Shown here piece after piece: positions 22,035-30,834 of a stretch of 35,374 nt of DNA. The notes beneath the pieces were generated by a model. It worked only from the letters and a program-made list of their open reading frames with translations, was not told where the DNA came from and did not search any database. The DNA is from an uncultured Collinsella sp. (GTDB lineage Bacteria > Actinomycetota > Coriobacteriia > Coriobacteriales > Coriobacteriaceae). How positions within the stretch are numbered: position 1 is the stretch's first letter; every line of letters begins with the position of its first letter. The stretch lies in the NCBI GenBank assembly GCA_949285915.1, contig CASDZW010000017.1, positions 1 through 35,374 on the forward strand. Reading direction: 5' to 3'. The position numbers and the translations under genes were made by a program.

Positions 22035-23822
22035 CTACCGCCGTTTGCCGTGGCTGTTGCGCCAGATCTCGCGGCCGAGCATGAGGGCGAGCACGAGCGC
22101 CGAGGTGTAGCCCAAAAAGCCGATAACGGGAATGCCCATGATGACCGGCTCGATCTTTGCGTAGTACACCACCGACGAGCCGATGAAGAGACCGGCGATA
22201 ACGATTGCCATCGACATACGGTCCACGATGCCGCCCACGCGTTTGAGGACCTCTTCGGAGCCGATGACCTCGGTGTTGAACTTGAGCTGGCCGCGCGTGA
22301 GCATGCGCGACGCAAGACCGATGTGCTCGGCCGCCTCGAGCGTCCCCTTTGCGGCACGAGCGGAGCTGCGAGCAAGGTCACCTGCCATCTCGCGCGCCCG
22401 GGCGTAGGCACTCTTCTCGTTTTGAATGTGCGCGGTGATGATCTCGATCATGTTGACGTCGGGCATGTACTCGGTGAGCAGCCCCTCGAGCGTCACCATG
22501 CCGCGCGCGAACATGGTGACCACGCTCGGCAGCTCGACGTTGTTCTTCCTCGTGAGGTTGATAAGCGAGGTCAAAAACTTGCCAATGTCCAAATCGCGCA
22601 GGTCGAGGCTGCCGAAGTCCTGGACGATGAAGTCGAGGTCAGAGAGAAACGCCGTGTGATCGATCTCGGAGGAGTTGCCGCGCGTTACCGCGAAGCGCAT
22701 GAGCGAGTCCTTGAGCTTAGGCACATCGTCCTCTGCGACGGAGAAGACGATATCCTTCACGAGCCTGCGGTCGTGCGTCGACATGCGCCCCACCATACCG
22801 AGGTCGATGAAGTAAATGACGCCGTCGCGCAGGATGATGTTGCCGGCGTGCGGATCGGCATGGAAAAAGCCGTAATCGAGAACCTGCGTCGCATAGTCGT
22901 CGACGATGCGCGCACCTACCTCTTCGAGCTTGTAACCAGCGGCGACGAGCGCTTCAGGGTCGGCGATCGAAATACCGTCGACGTAATCCATGACCACGAC
23001 GTGCTCGGTGCAGAGGTCCAGATAGGAGCGCGGGCACGAGACGCCGGGCGTTGAGGCGTGGTATGCGTAGAACTCGTCGAGGTTCCGCGCCTCCATGAGG
23101 AAGTTCGTCTCCTCGCGGAAGGACTGCCAGAGCTCCTCCACCACATCGCGCAGATCGATGAACTGATCGGTCTTCACGAAGCGCGAGACGTGGCGCACAA
23201 GCGAGCGCATGATATCGATGTCCTGCGCCATGACCTGCTGGGCGCCGGGGCGCTGGACCTTGATGGCAACGTCCTCGCCGGTGATGAGGCGCGCGCGGTG
23301 AACTTGGGCGAGCGAGGCGCTGCCCAGGGGGTTGGGGTCGACTGCGTCAAAGATCTCGCCCAGCTTTTGGCCATACTCCGCCTCGAGGCACTCGAGCACC
23401 ACCTTGTACGGTACGGGGTCCACCTCGGTGCGCAGGCGCCGGAGCTCGTCACAGAAGCGCTGAGGCAGAATCTCCGAGCGATTGGCGAGGATCTGCCCCA
23501 TCTTGACGAACATCGGGCCGAGTTCCTCGAGCATGCAACGCAGGCGCACCGGCGTGATGTTGTTCCAGACCTCGTACTTGCGTGCGATGTGGAAGATAGT
23601 GGCGATGCGGCGGCGCCGGCCGACCGGCGTCAGCTGGTACTTCTCGGCATCTGCCATGACCTCGGGCTCAGCGGGAACCGTGTCGACGGCGCGCTCGCGA
23701 CGGCGCGTCGTGCGGCTCGGCACCACATCCTCTTCGCCTATGCCCTGCTCGAACTCCGGTTCCTCGGGAACGAGAGGTTCATGCGCCACTGGATTGTCTG
23801 TGAGCCCTGCGTCTTTTACCAC
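22035..23822 (-). CDS. ABC1/AarF/UbiB-family atypical protein kinase-like ATPase
   Basis: A 595-residue member of the UbiB family. The family-specific KxGQ motif is KMGQ at 107-110 (FVKMGQILANRSEILP); AIKVQRPG holds the ATP-binding lysine, FFHADPHAGNI the catalytic loop and YFIDLGMVG the metal-binding DLG. The C-terminal ~55 residues contain two hydrophobic helices for membrane anchoring. UbiB/Coq8 support ubiquinone synthesis or lipid handling in other organisms; the anaerobic gene set in this window gives no sign of ubiquinone, so the role is open. A GTG at 23822, six bases after the stop of the phasin-like gene, is the likely start. N-terminal residues 1-60 are acidic and variable. Confidence 0.88.
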   Translation of the reverse strand: MVKDAGLTDNPVAHEPLVPEEPEFEQGIGEEDVVPSRTTRRRERAVDTVPAEPEVMADAEKYQLTPVGRRRRIATIFHIARKYEVWNNITPVRLRCMLEELGPMFVKMGQILANRSEILPQRFCDELRRLRTEVDPVPYKVVLECLEAEYGQKLGEIFDAVDPNPLGSASLAQVHRARLITGEDVAIKVQRPGAQQVMAQDIDIMRSLVRHVSRFVKTDQFIDLRDVVEELWQSFREETNFLMEARNLDEFYAYHASTPGVSCPRSYLDLCTEHVVVMDYVDGISIADPEALVAAGYKLEEVGARIVDDYATQVLDYGFFHADPHAGNIILRDGVIYFIDLGMVGRMSTHDRRLVKDIVFSVAEDDVPKLKDSLMRFAVTRGNSSEIDHTAFLSDLDFIVQDFGSLDLRDLDIGKFLTSLINLTRKNNVELPSVVTMFARGMVTLEGLLTEYMPDVNMIEIITAHIQNEKSAYARAREMAGDLARSSARAAKGTLEAAEHIGLASRMLTRGQLKFNTEVIGSEEVLKRVGGIVDRMSMAIVIAGLFIGSSVVYYAKIEPVIMGIPVIGFLGYTSALVLALMLGREIWRNSHGKRR

Positions 23823-23828
23823 GATGCG

Positions 23829-24275
23829 CTACGCTTCCGTGCTCTCGGTGTCCGCATCTGCGGCAGCAGCCTCGCCAGCCGCCTCCTCGGCGGGCTCGTC
23901 GACCTCAACCTCGACGGTCACGGTCGCGTTGTCGGCGGAATCCACCAGATCGCGCACGTGGGCGAGGAAGTCGATACGCTCGGTCTTGGTCATAGGGCGC
24001 ACACGAGCCATGATGAGCTCGTCCAAGATGCGCTCGGCAACGGTGGCACCCTGCGCGCTCAAACGATCGGTCGCCTCGGAGAAGGCGCCTCCCGCCTGCT
24101 GGAAGATATCGGCCATGGACTTTCCAAAGTCGCTCTGGGCGGCGTCGTTGCGCACCTCGGAGCCCTTGGCGGCAAGGTCGTCAAAGACCTCCTTGCCCTT
24201 CTCGGCTGCCGTGGCGGCCACACCGAGGCCGACGTTAACCATGTTGTTTACGATGTCCTCGAACTTCTGAGCCAT
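23829..24275 (-). CDS. Phasin-like protein (COG3937-type) cotranscribed with AarF
   Basis: A 148-residue mostly helical protein: VNNMVNVGLGVAATAAEKGK at the N-terminus, a helix with DLAAKGSEVRNDAAQS, then ERILDELIMARVRPMTKTERID, and an acidic Ala/Glu-rich tail. This matches the polyhydroxyalkanoate-regulator/phasin-like family found beside aarF in Firmicutes and Coriobacteria. No PHA synthase is in the window, so a granule role is not implied; a partner or adaptor role with the AarF protein is a reasonable inference from the 6-base gap. The start ATG 24275 has AAAGGTGAG upstream; an earlier ATG at 24332 has none. Confidence 0.72.
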   Translation of the reverse strand: MAQKFEDIVNNMVNVGLGVAATAAEKGKEVFDDLAAKGSEVRNDAAQSDFGKSMADIFQQAGGAFSEATDRLSAQGATVAERILDELIMARVRPMTKTERIDFLAHVRDLVDSADNATVTVEVEVDEPAEEAAGEAAAADADTESTEA

Positions 24276-24333
24276 GGTCTCACCTTTCTTACGGCAACAA
24301 ACTTGCCCTTCTTCTACCCGCTTGCCCGCCATC

Positions 24334-25881
24334 TTAGTTGTCGGACATGGCGAAGGCGTTTTTCATCGAGAGGCTCGTGGTGAACAGCACGTTGGAGAGG
24401 AGCTTCTCGGTCTCTCGCTTCAGATCCTTTGCCATGCGCTCGTTGGCGTCCTTGAGCAGGTGCGGAGCGGCCTCAGCCTCCAAATCGGCAATGACCGCGT
24501 CGGTCTCGCGAAGCATCTGATGACCGAGCGCTCCCACCTTTTCGGCGTACCGCTCGATATGGGCGGAGTTCTCGCGGAAGCGCGCGTCGGCGAGCGCCGC
24601 GATCAAGCGGTTTGCCCAGTAGAAGCTCTCGCTCGTCACGCGCTCAGTCGTGTTCTCCAAATATGCTGGCGCCTCGTCCACGTTGGTGTAGAAGGGCACG
24701 AGCGCGTTGAAGACGTTTGAGCCGAACGCCATCCACTGGACGCCGCGGCAGCTCTCGGGCCGATCGGGGCGGATCTGCAGCACCGCAAGCTGACCGTTGC
24801 GGTTGATGCCGATGGGACGGTAGAGACCGCGCGTCGCCTCGGTGCCGAGCTTGCCGTACGGGTCATAGGGCGTGCCCTGGTAATGGGCCGAGAGCACGTA
24901 CTTCACGTCCTCGATGGTGAGCTTGCGCTCCGGCACGCGGCACCAGGGGATGTTGTCAGATTCGGGGCTCAGCGCGGCCGCGGAACCGTCCCACCTATCG
25001 CTCGGGTTGAGGCAGCGCTGCATGTACCAGGCGCGCGGCGTGTTGTAGACGTGGTCGCTGTCCGAATGCGAGCCAAAGGCGTCGCGCGGGTTGAAGATAT
25101 CGGCAACCGGTGAGGTGGACGAGGCTTTTGCCGCAAAGCCCACGCTGCCAGAGGAGAGCGTGAGGTCGAGGTGGTTCTTGGCCATCCAGCTGCGCAGATC
25201 GGCGCTCGCCATATGCTCCTTCTGAGCTCCCTCCGCGTCTGCAAGGTCAAAGGAGTCGATGCCGAGCTGATTGGGCATGGTCACATAGGCGTCATCCGGC
25301 ACGCGGCGTGCAATCCAGTGGTGACCGCCGACGGTCTCAAGCCACCAGATCTCGTCCACGTCAGAAAACGCGATGCCGTTCATCTCGTAGGTGCCATAGC
25401 GCTCGAGCAGCTCACCAAGGCGCTGAACGCCCTCGCGGGCGCTTCTGATGTACGGCAGCACGAGGGTGACCATGTCCTCCTCGCCGATGCCGCCCGGCAC
25501 CTCGGGCTCAAAGTCCTCCTCGCCCTCACGGCCGTGCGCAGGGCGCAGCTCGACCAGGGGGTCAGCGCCCAGCACGCGCTCGTTGCTCGTGATGGTCTCG
25601 GTCGCCGTCATGGCGACGTTGGCCTCGTTGATACCCGCAGCAGCCCAGATGCCGTGACCGGGCAGGGCGTCGGGCACCGACATGTAGCGCATGGGGTTAT
25701 CGGGAAGCTCGATGGTCACATGGGACGCCGTCGCCGTGTAGGTTTGCGGCTGCTCCTCGGGCGAGACGACGTGCATCTTCTTGGGCTCGAACTGCCCGCC
25801 CGGTGAATCCTCGTTGCGCGCGATGATGGTCGAGCCGTCAAAGCTCGCCGCCTTGCCAATCAAAATGGTGGTGCAGGCCAT
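24334..25881 (-). CDS. C69-family dipeptidase (PepD-like)
   Basis: A 515-residue Ntn-hydrolase-fold peptidase. The catalytic cysteine is Cys3 (MACTTILIGKAASFDGST), immediately after the initiator region, and RNEDSPGG follows as in all PepD proteins; GINEANVAMTATET and WWLETVGGHHWIARRVPDD are further C69 landmarks. It hydrolyses dipeptides, probably for amino-acid supply in a peptide-fermenting anaerobe. No signal peptide, so cytosolic. The start ATG 25881 has GGGAGGG upstream; an open frame extends further but places the Cys internally. It is upstream of the phasin-AarF pair on the same strand, with 58 bases between, and may be cotranscribed. Confidence 0.9.
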   Translation of the reverse strand: MACTTILIGKAASFDGSTIIARNEDSPGGQFEPKKMHVVSPEEQPQTYTATASHVTIELPDNPMRYMSVPDALPGHGIWAAAGINEANVAMTATETITSNERVLGADPLVELRPAHGREGEEDFEPEVPGGIGEEDMVTLVLPYIRSAREGVQRLGELLERYGTYEMNGIAFSDVDEIWWLETVGGHHWIARRVPDDAYVTMPNQLGIDSFDLADAEGAQKEHMASADLRSWMAKNHLDLTLSSGSVGFAAKASSTSPVADIFNPRDAFGSHSDSDHVYNTPRAWYMQRCLNPSDRWDGSAAALSPESDNIPWCRVPERKLTIEDVKYVLSAHYQGTPYDPYGKLGTEATRGLYRPIGINRNGQLAVLQIRPDRPESCRGVQWMAFGSNVFNALVPFYTNVDEAPAYLENTTERVTSESFYWANRLIAALADARFRENSAHIERYAEKVGALGHQMLRETDAVIADLEAEAAPHLLKDANERMAKDLKRETEKLLSNVLFTTSLSMKNAFAMSDN

Positions 25882-25995
25882 AGGCCGTCCCTCCCGTCGT
25901 CTCGAAACCGTTCCGCAGCCATGGTAGCTCATATGGACGGCAGCGGCGAGACGGACTGCGCGGACAACGCCGGCCCGCCCCAAGAGACCTTGCCT

Positions 25996-27063
25996 CTAGG
26001 CCGGGGGCTCCACGCCCAGATGCTCGAACGCGGCGAGCGTTGCCTGCCTGCCCTGCGGCGTGCGGACGATAAGACCGCGTTGCAGCAGGTATGGCTCGTA
26101 CACGTCCTCGAGCGTGGCGGGGTCCTCGCCGACCGCACTCGCGAGCGTGGAGAGCCCCACGGCACGGCCGCGGTAGGTCTTGGCGAGCGTCTCCAAGATG
26201 CGGATGTCCATCCAATCGAGACCGAGCTCGTCGATCTCAAAGAACTCGAGGGCCTCGCGGGCGATCGAGAGGTCAACCGAACCCGTTCCCCGCACCTGTG
26301 CGTAGTCGCGCACGCGCTTGAGCAGGCGATTGGCGAGGCGCGGCGTGCCGCGCGAGCGCGAGGCAATCTCGATCGCAGACTCCTCGTCCACCTCCACCCC
26401 CAAAATGGAAGCGGAGCGCAGGACAATCTGCGCGAGGTCGCGCACCGCATAGTAGTCGAGCCTGAACGAGATGCCAAAGCGGTCGCGCAAGGGCCCGGTG
26501 AGCATGCCCGAGCGCGTCGTCGCACCCACAAGCGTGAAGTGCGGAATCTCGAGCCTGATGGAGCGGGCGGCGGGGCCTTTGCCGATCACGATATCGAGGG
26601 CGAAATCCTCCATCGCAGGATAGAGAATCTCCTCCACCGAACGGTTCAAGCGGTGTATCTCGTCAATGAAGAGCACATCACCGGGCTGGAGGTTGGTGAG
26701 GATGGCGGCGAGGTCCCCCGTGCGCTCGATGGCGGGGCCGGAGGTCGTCTTGATCTGGGCGCCGAGCTCGTTTGCCACAACGGTCGCGAGCGTCGTCTTG
26801 CCCAGGCCCGGAGGGCCCGAGAAGATGACATGGTCGAGGCATTCGCCGCGGCTTTGCGCCGCCTCGATGAGAATGCGCAGACTCTGTTTGATGTGATCCT
26901 GCCCGCAGTAGTCGTCGAGCTTCTGGGGACGAAGCGAACGCTCCACATCCAAATCGTCGGAGGTGAGGTTGCCGGTTACGAAGCGGTCGCCGTGCACCGC
27001 GCGCGCGGCAGGCGCCGGGGCGTCGTCAAACAGATCGCGCGAGTCGTCGGCTTCCCACATCAT
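25996..27063 (-). CDS. ruvB: Holliday junction branch-migration helicase RuvB
   Basis: A 355-residue AAA+ motor that drives branch migration of Holliday junctions with RuvA. Walker A is GPPGLGKT (83-90), Walker B DEIH (134-137), sensor 1 GATTRSGML, and the arginine-finger segment GPLRDRFG is present; the C-terminal winged-helix domain ends in [17 protein letters not shown]. The start codon overlaps the ruvA stop (ATGA at 27060-27063), with a second ATG right behind it. It is the third gene of ruvC-ruvA-ruvB. Confidence 0.97.
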   Translation of the reverse strand: MMWEADDSRDLFDDAPAPAARAVHGDRFVTGNLTSDDLDVERSLRPQKLDDYCGQDHIKQSLRILIEAAQSRGECLDHVIFSGPPGLGKTTLATVVANELGAQIKTTSGPAIERTGDLAAILTNLQPGDVLFIDEIHRLNRSVEEILYPAMEDFALDIVIGKGPAARSIRLEIPHFTLVGATTRSGMLTGPLRDRFGISFRLDYYAVRDLAQIVLRSASILGVEVDEESAIEIASRSRGTPRLANRLLKRVRDYAQVRGTGSVDLSIAREALEFFEIDELGLDWMDIRILETLAKTYRGRAVGLSTLASAVGEDPATLEDVYEPYLLQRGLIVRTPQGRQATLAAFEHLGVEPPA

Positions 27064-27677
27064 GCATCCATCCCTAAGCGCTTGAGAGAGGCGGCGAGGA
27101 TATCCTCGACGCGCATATCCTGACCATCATACCCTTCGAGCGCAAGATCGGTCTCCTGCGGACTGAAGCCCATGGAGAGCAGCGCCGCGCGGGCGTCCTC
27201 GATAGCCGTGCTCGCCGCCGCACCGAGCGGCAGCTGCCCCGCAAGGGGGACGGCCGTGCCAGAGAGGCTGCGATCTTTAGCGAGCGTGCTCTTGAGCTCA
27301 AGTATCAGGCGCTGGGCGGTTTTTTTGCCCACGCCCGGGACCGTGGCCATACTCTTGGTGTCCTCGGCCATGACGATGGTGTAGAGCTGGGCCACCGAGA
27401 ACTTGGAGAGGACCGACAGCGCCATGCGCGGACCCACGCTCGACACGGCGATGAGACGGTCGAACATGGTGCGCTCCTCTACCGTGGCAAAACCATAGAG
27501 CGCCATGACATCGTTGGCGAGACGAAACCGCGTATAGAGCCTGACCTCATCCCCCACCGCCGGCAGCGACGCCGCCGTGGTGCCCGAGATGCCGAGCTCA
27601 AACCCCACGCCCGATACATCCACCACCGCAACGGACGGGGTGGCCTCCAGAAGTATGCCGTGAACCTGAGAAATCAT
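27060..27677 (-). CDS. ruvA: Holliday junction DNA-binding protein RuvA
   Basis: A 205-residue protein that binds four-way junctions as a tetramer and loads RuvB. Domain I starts [14 protein letters not shown]; domain II has two helix-hairpin-helix motifs ([12 protein letters not shown] and [18 protein letters not shown]); domain III, after an Ala/Ser-rich linker, is the RuvB-binding UBA-like unit ([19 protein letters not shown]). Its start overlaps the ruvC stop by ATGA (27674-27677) and its stop overlaps the ruvB start, so the three are tightly coupled. Confidence 0.97.
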   Translation of the reverse strand: MISQVHGILLEATPSVAVVDVSGVGFELGISGTTAASLPAVGDEVRLYTRFRLANDVMALYGFATVEERTMFDRLIAVSSVGPRMALSVLSKFSVAQLYTIVMAEDTKSMATVPGVGKKTAQRLILELKSTLAKDRSLSGTAVPLAGQLPLGAAASTAIEDARAALLSMGFSPQETDLALEGYDGQDMRVEDILAASLKRLGMDA

Positions 27678-28198
27678 GAGTAGGGGTTACCTTTCTTCTG
27701 AACGTAGCCGCCGCCGGTGAGCTCGCCGGTGCGCACGAGATGCGCATGACAGATAGCGCAGGCGAGGGCGTCTGCCGCGTGGTCTGGCTTTGGATCGTGG
27801 TCGAGGTGCAGAAGGCTGCGGACCATGAAGGTTACCTGTCGCTTGTCCGCCGCACCGGTCCCCACCACGGCCTGCTTGATCTGCATGGGGGTATACTCCC
27901 CCACCGAAACCCCGGCAAGCGAGCAGGCAACGAGCGCCGCCCCGCGGGCGTGCGCGGTAGGAATCGCGGAGCGGACGTTCGCCCCGAAATAGATGCCCTC
28001 GACGGCAGCCGCCTCGGGCCCGTAGCGCCCCACGACGCGCGCCAAATCGTCCACGATGATGCGGAGGCGCTGATCGAGGGGTTCGTCCGCCCCCGTATGG
28101 ATGCAGCCGTAGGCCCGACAGCGGACCTCGCCGCCGCGCTCCTCCACAATGCCCCATCCGGTGTTTGCCAAACCGGGGTCAATGCCCAATACGATCAT
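27674..28198 (-). CDS. ruvC: Crossover junction endodeoxyribonuclease RuvC
   Basis: A 174-residue resolvase that cleaves Holliday junctions symmetrically. The RNase H-like acidic residues are visible: Asp7 (GIDPGLANTGWG), Glu in AAVEGIYFG, and the pair in DHAADALACAICH near the C-terminus. It is first in the ruvC-ruvA-ruvB operon. The start ATG 28198 follows GGGGAGG. A LexA-type site lies 20-31 bases upstream, so SOS induction is likely. Confidence 0.97.
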   Translation of the reverse strand: MIVLGIDPGLANTGWGIVEERGGEVRCRAYGCIHTGADEPLDQRLRIIVDDLARVVGRYGPEAAAVEGIYFGANVRSAIPTAHARGAALVACSLAGVSVGEYTPMQIKQAVVGTGAADKRQVTFMVRSLLHLDHDPKPDHAADALACAICHAHLVRTGELTGGGYVQKKGNPYS

Positions 28199-28217
28199 AC
28201 GCCTCCCCTCAGCGCTA

Positions 28218-28236
28218 GAACATTTGTTCTACTATA
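28218..28236 (-). promoter_or_regulatory. LexA-type SOS box and -10 element of ruvCAB
   Basis: GAACATTTGTTC (28218-28229) is a perfect match to the Gram-positive LexA consensus GAAC-N4-GTTC, and its arms extend to TAGAAC/GTTCTA. A -10 element TATAGT on the minus strand (28236-28231) abuts it, so bound LexA would cover the transcription start. The -35 region is weak. Confidence 0.8.
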
Positions 28237-28267
28237 ACACGCGCCCGACAACAGGGGAAGAACAGGC

Positions 28268-30199
28268 TCAATTCTGCGAAAAGAAGGTGAAGCCGTGGGG
28301 ACGTCCGCCGGCGAACGGCGGGTTCTGACCGCCCTCGTCCGCCTCGAAGGCCTCCCGCATACGGCGGAGCAGCTCGGACTCTACCTCGCCCTCGTCCATA
28401 TCATCAGCAGGCACGCCGAGCATGCCCGCGATGAGACCCATGATCTCGCCGCGAACGCGCCTGCCATGCTCCTCCCCGAGCTCGAGGACGCGCTCGGACT
28501 CGGCGCTCACCAGCCCCGCGCAGGTCAGAGGGTCCTCGCCGCCGCGTCCGGTATCCGACCATGCGAGTTGCGCGGGCCAGCGACGCTCGGGGAACGAGCG
28601 GGATGAGACCATGGGGACAAGCGGAAGGCGCCGGCGCCAAGTCTCTCCAGCGCGCACGATCATGAGCAGAAGCGCCACGGCATCCGGGGCGGTGGCGGCA
28701 AGCGGGATCTCGTCCAGGGAGAGACCGTGGTCGACATGCGCCTCGAGAACGCCATCGATCTGCGCCGCCTCGAGCGGCGCCAACAGGCGCGCCATGCGCT
28801 CACGCCAGACGGGCGACTCGGGTGCGCCGGCGATGGACGCCGCCAAGATGGACGCCATGCGGTCCTCGACCGCGTTCAAGGTGATCAGACGAGCGGGGAT
28901 GGCAGATCCGGCGCGGCTGCGCGCGCGGGCCAGGAACTCGAGCGCCGTCAGGTAGACGTCCCCGAAGGGGGCGACGGCGCCAAGGTAGCCGGCAGCCGCC
29001 AGCGGCGCGGCAAGAGCGGCGTCGGTCTTGGTGATCGAGCTCACCGCCACGGCGCCGAGCTCGATTGCGACATCCTCCAGGTAGAGCCCCTCGATACGCT
29101 CGCGCGCAAGAGCAAGGCCGAGGCCCGGGGCGTCACGGTCGAGCAGGCGCGCGGCATCGGCCGGCGCACGCTCGATCAGGCGGATGCCTAGGCTGGACGC
29201 CAGCTCGCGCACACGGTCCGCACGCTCGTGCTCGGCATTCTCCTGAGCGGGGGTGAGCACCTGCGAGCGCTCGACAAAGAGCCCGGTAACGTTGCGCGGG
29301 CCGAGCGCATCGACCGCAAGAAGGGCGGTAAGGGAGCTGGGCAAATCCCCGGTAAGCGCGACGACGGCAGACGCGGAGCCCAGCGCGCGCACGCTATCGG
29401 CAAGGTGCAGGCGCAGCGCCTCCCAGAGCCACTCCTCCCGCTGGTAGTGGGGAAGCTCGTGGGCCTCGAGCGCGGGAAGCACCACGCCACGCTCGATATC
29501 CTGCACAAGCAGGGCCTCGCTAAAGCAGGGCGCCGCCGCGACCACGCGGCCGGCATCGTCCATGAAAAACGAGCCGCCCGTGAAGGCCGCCTCATCGTAC
29601 CCGCCGATTGGCGCCATGCAGGCGAGCCAGACGCTCTTCTCCTTGGCGAGCGGGGCAAAGTGACCGTCCGCCACCGAAGCGACGCAGCTTGTCGACTCAT
29701 CCCCCACGTCAAACGAGCTCGCCTGTAAAAAGAGGACGAGGTCGCAGCCAGGGGGCAGGATCTTAAGATCTCCCACGGCGTCAAACGTGACCGCAACGCG
29801 AAGCCCTTCGATATCAAACACCGGGGGCAGCCACAGGTCCTCGGCAGAGCCCGCACGCCGCGCGGCGAACAGGCTGCGCAGAGGTACAACCCTGCCTTCC
29901 TTTAACAGGAACACCTCAAAAAGCGGCGTATGGTCGATGGCAACAGGCGCGGGGACAACAGCTTGGATGGAAAGGGCGTCCAGCCGAGCGGCAAGCGCGG
30001 TGAGGGAGCTGAGCAATGCGTGCTCGTAGTTTCTCGCCTCCAGAAGCGCGCCAGGCATCATGCCGCCAAAGAGCGGTACGGGTGTGCAGATAAGAGACGC
30101 CCCCTGGCCCGCGGCGAGCCGAGCCTGATCCTCGATGCGGGCGCAGATGCCCTCGATGTCACCGAGTCGCATGTCGATTTGCGCCAACGCGATTCTCAT
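28268..30199 (-). CDS. NAD+ synthetase (glutamine-type NadE) homologue lacking catalytic motifs
   Basis: A 643-residue protein with the two-domain plan of glutamine-dependent NadE: a nitrilase-like N-terminal half (RIALAQIDMRLGDIEGI) and an NAD-synthetase-like half (SSLTALLAVDALGPRNVTGL). Catalytic residues seem to be lost in both. The nitrilase Glu is Val41 (CTPVPLFGG in place of FPE), the Cys is Phe139 (VTFDAVGDL in place of CEDLW), and no Lys is where the LPN-type lysine motif is expected. The ATP-pyrophosphatase P-loop SGGxDSS reads TGDLPSS (283-289), and the downstream NK-S/TGN-type motifs are unrecognisable. The frame is long and uninterrupted, so it is a maintained pseudoenzyme rather than a decaying gene. 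GGAGAGGCGGG precedes the ATG at 30199. The ancestral activity cannot be assumed. Confidence 0.7.
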   Translation of the reverse strand: MRIALAQIDMRLGDIEGICARIEDQARLAAGQGASLICTPVPLFGGMMPGALLEARNYEHALLSSLTALAARLDALSIQAVVPAPVAIDHTPLFEVFLLKEGRVVPLRSLFAARRAGSAEDLWLPPVFDIEGLRVAVTFDAVGDLKILPPGCDLVLFLQASSFDVGDESTSCVASVADGHFAPLAKEKSVWLACMAPIGGYDEAAFTGGSFFMDDAGRVVAAAPCFSEALLVQDIERGVVLPALEAHELPHYQREEWLWEALRLHLADSVRALGSASAVVALTGDLPSSLTALLAVDALGPRNVTGLFVERSQVLTPAQENAEHERADRVRELASSLGIRLIERAPADAARLLDRDAPGLGLALARERIEGLYLEDVAIELGAVAVSSITKTDAALAAPLAAAGYLGAVAPFGDVYLTALEFLARARSRAGSAIPARLITLNAVEDRMASILAASIAGAPESPVWRERMARLLAPLEAAQIDGVLEAHVDHGLSLDEIPLAATAPDAVALLLMIVRAGETWRRRLPLVPMVSSRSFPERRWPAQLAWSDTGRGGEDPLTCAGLVSAESERVLELGEEHGRRVRGEIMGLIAGMLGVPADDMDEGEVESELLRRMREAFEADEGGQNPPFAGGRPHGFTFFSQN

Positions 30200-30272
30200 G
30201 ACCCGCCTCTCCCCTCACGAAGCCATACCGCAATGTTGCCGGGCACAGGGGCAACAGCACCCGGTTGCCACA

Positions 30273-30297
30273 AAGGGCCGCCGTTGAGGCGGCCCTT
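30273..30297 (-). terminator. Hairpin terminator after the superoxide reductase gene
   Basis: A perfect 10-bp stem AAGGGCCGCC/GGCGGCCCTT with a 5-base loop lies in the 144-base gap between the reductase stop and the NadE-like start. On the minus strand the right arm ends CCTTTGTGG, a weak T stretch. The rest of the gap shows nothing else. Confidence 0.65.
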
Positions 30298-30343
30298 CGC
30301 GTTTCTCGTACCTACCAGTATACCGAGGACGCCAATAGGGCGA

Positions 30344-30706
30344 CTAGAACTCCTTGACCCAAAGGCCGTGGAGATTGCAGTACGCGTAGACGCGACCCGT
30401 CTTGACGCCGCCCGCAAAGAACGTCGCCGGCGTCTGACCGGGCTTCAAGGCGTGCACCTCAAGACGACCGTCTGTATCGAGCGCAATCCACTCGATGTAG
30501 TGGTCGGGCTCCATGGGATGCGCGACCTCGCCCACCTGGGCATGAATGATGTGGCCGTCGCGCTGGAGCTCCACAGCGGGAACGTGCTTCTCCTTGGCAG
30601 CATCAACGGAATTCGCCTCAACGGGCTCAAACCCGTCGGGAGCACCGACACCCGCCTTGACCGCGGTGAAGAAGTTGCCGTTCGCGTCCTTAAAAAACAC
30701 TGCCAT
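30344..30706 (-). CDS. Superoxide reductase (neelaredoxin-type desulfoferrodoxin family)
   Basis: A 120-residue cytosolic enzyme that reduces superoxide to hydrogen peroxide without forming oxygen, typical of anaerobes. All ligands of the Fe(His)4Cys centre are present: H41 (EKHVP), H63 and H69 (HPMEPDHYIEWI), C110 and H113 (CNLHGLW); Glu39-Lys40 of the active site are also kept. The N-terminal rubredoxin-like cysteines of two-centre desulfoferrodoxins are absent (FFKDANGNFF), so this is a one-iron enzyme retaining a relic N-terminal segment. GAGGAG precedes the ATG. It is divergent from the BadF-type kinase gene, with an AT-rich inverted repeat between them. Confidence 0.92.
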   Translation of the reverse strand: MAVFFKDANGNFFTAVKAGVGAPDGFEPVEANSVDAAKEKHVPAVELQRDGHIIHAQVGEVAHPMEPDHYIEWIALDTDGRLEVHALKPGQTPATFFAGGVKTGRVYAYCNLHGLWVKEF

Positions 30707-30721
30707 GGGAGCTCTCCTCTC

Positions 30722-30758
30722 TTGGACCCTGTAGGGGCTGACCTATAATCCGAATTAT
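30722..30758. promoter_or_regulatory. Divergent promoter region with an ATAAT/ATTAT repeat
   Basis: On the plus strand TTGGAC (30722-30727) and a perfect TATAAT (30744-30749) are 16 bases apart and could drive the BadF-type gene. The -10 is part of an inverted repeat ATAAT-N4-ATTAT (30745-30758). The half-sites recall PerR/Fur-type operators, but the centre is longer than the PerR consensus, so the link to oxidative stress control is only suggestive. Confidence 0.45.
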
Positions 30759-30834
30759 TATGCCCCGCCCACGTGCGCTGTAGTCACCAAGCGTCGCGCG
30801 CCGGGTAGGCCCTGAGGCGAGAGGACGATTTCAC

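Noticed and set aside
24338-24520. Short plus-strand frames opposite the dipeptidase and other high-GC genes
   Set aside because: Codon composition mirrors the sense gene and the products lack any motif; these are antisense shadows typical of GC-rich DNA.
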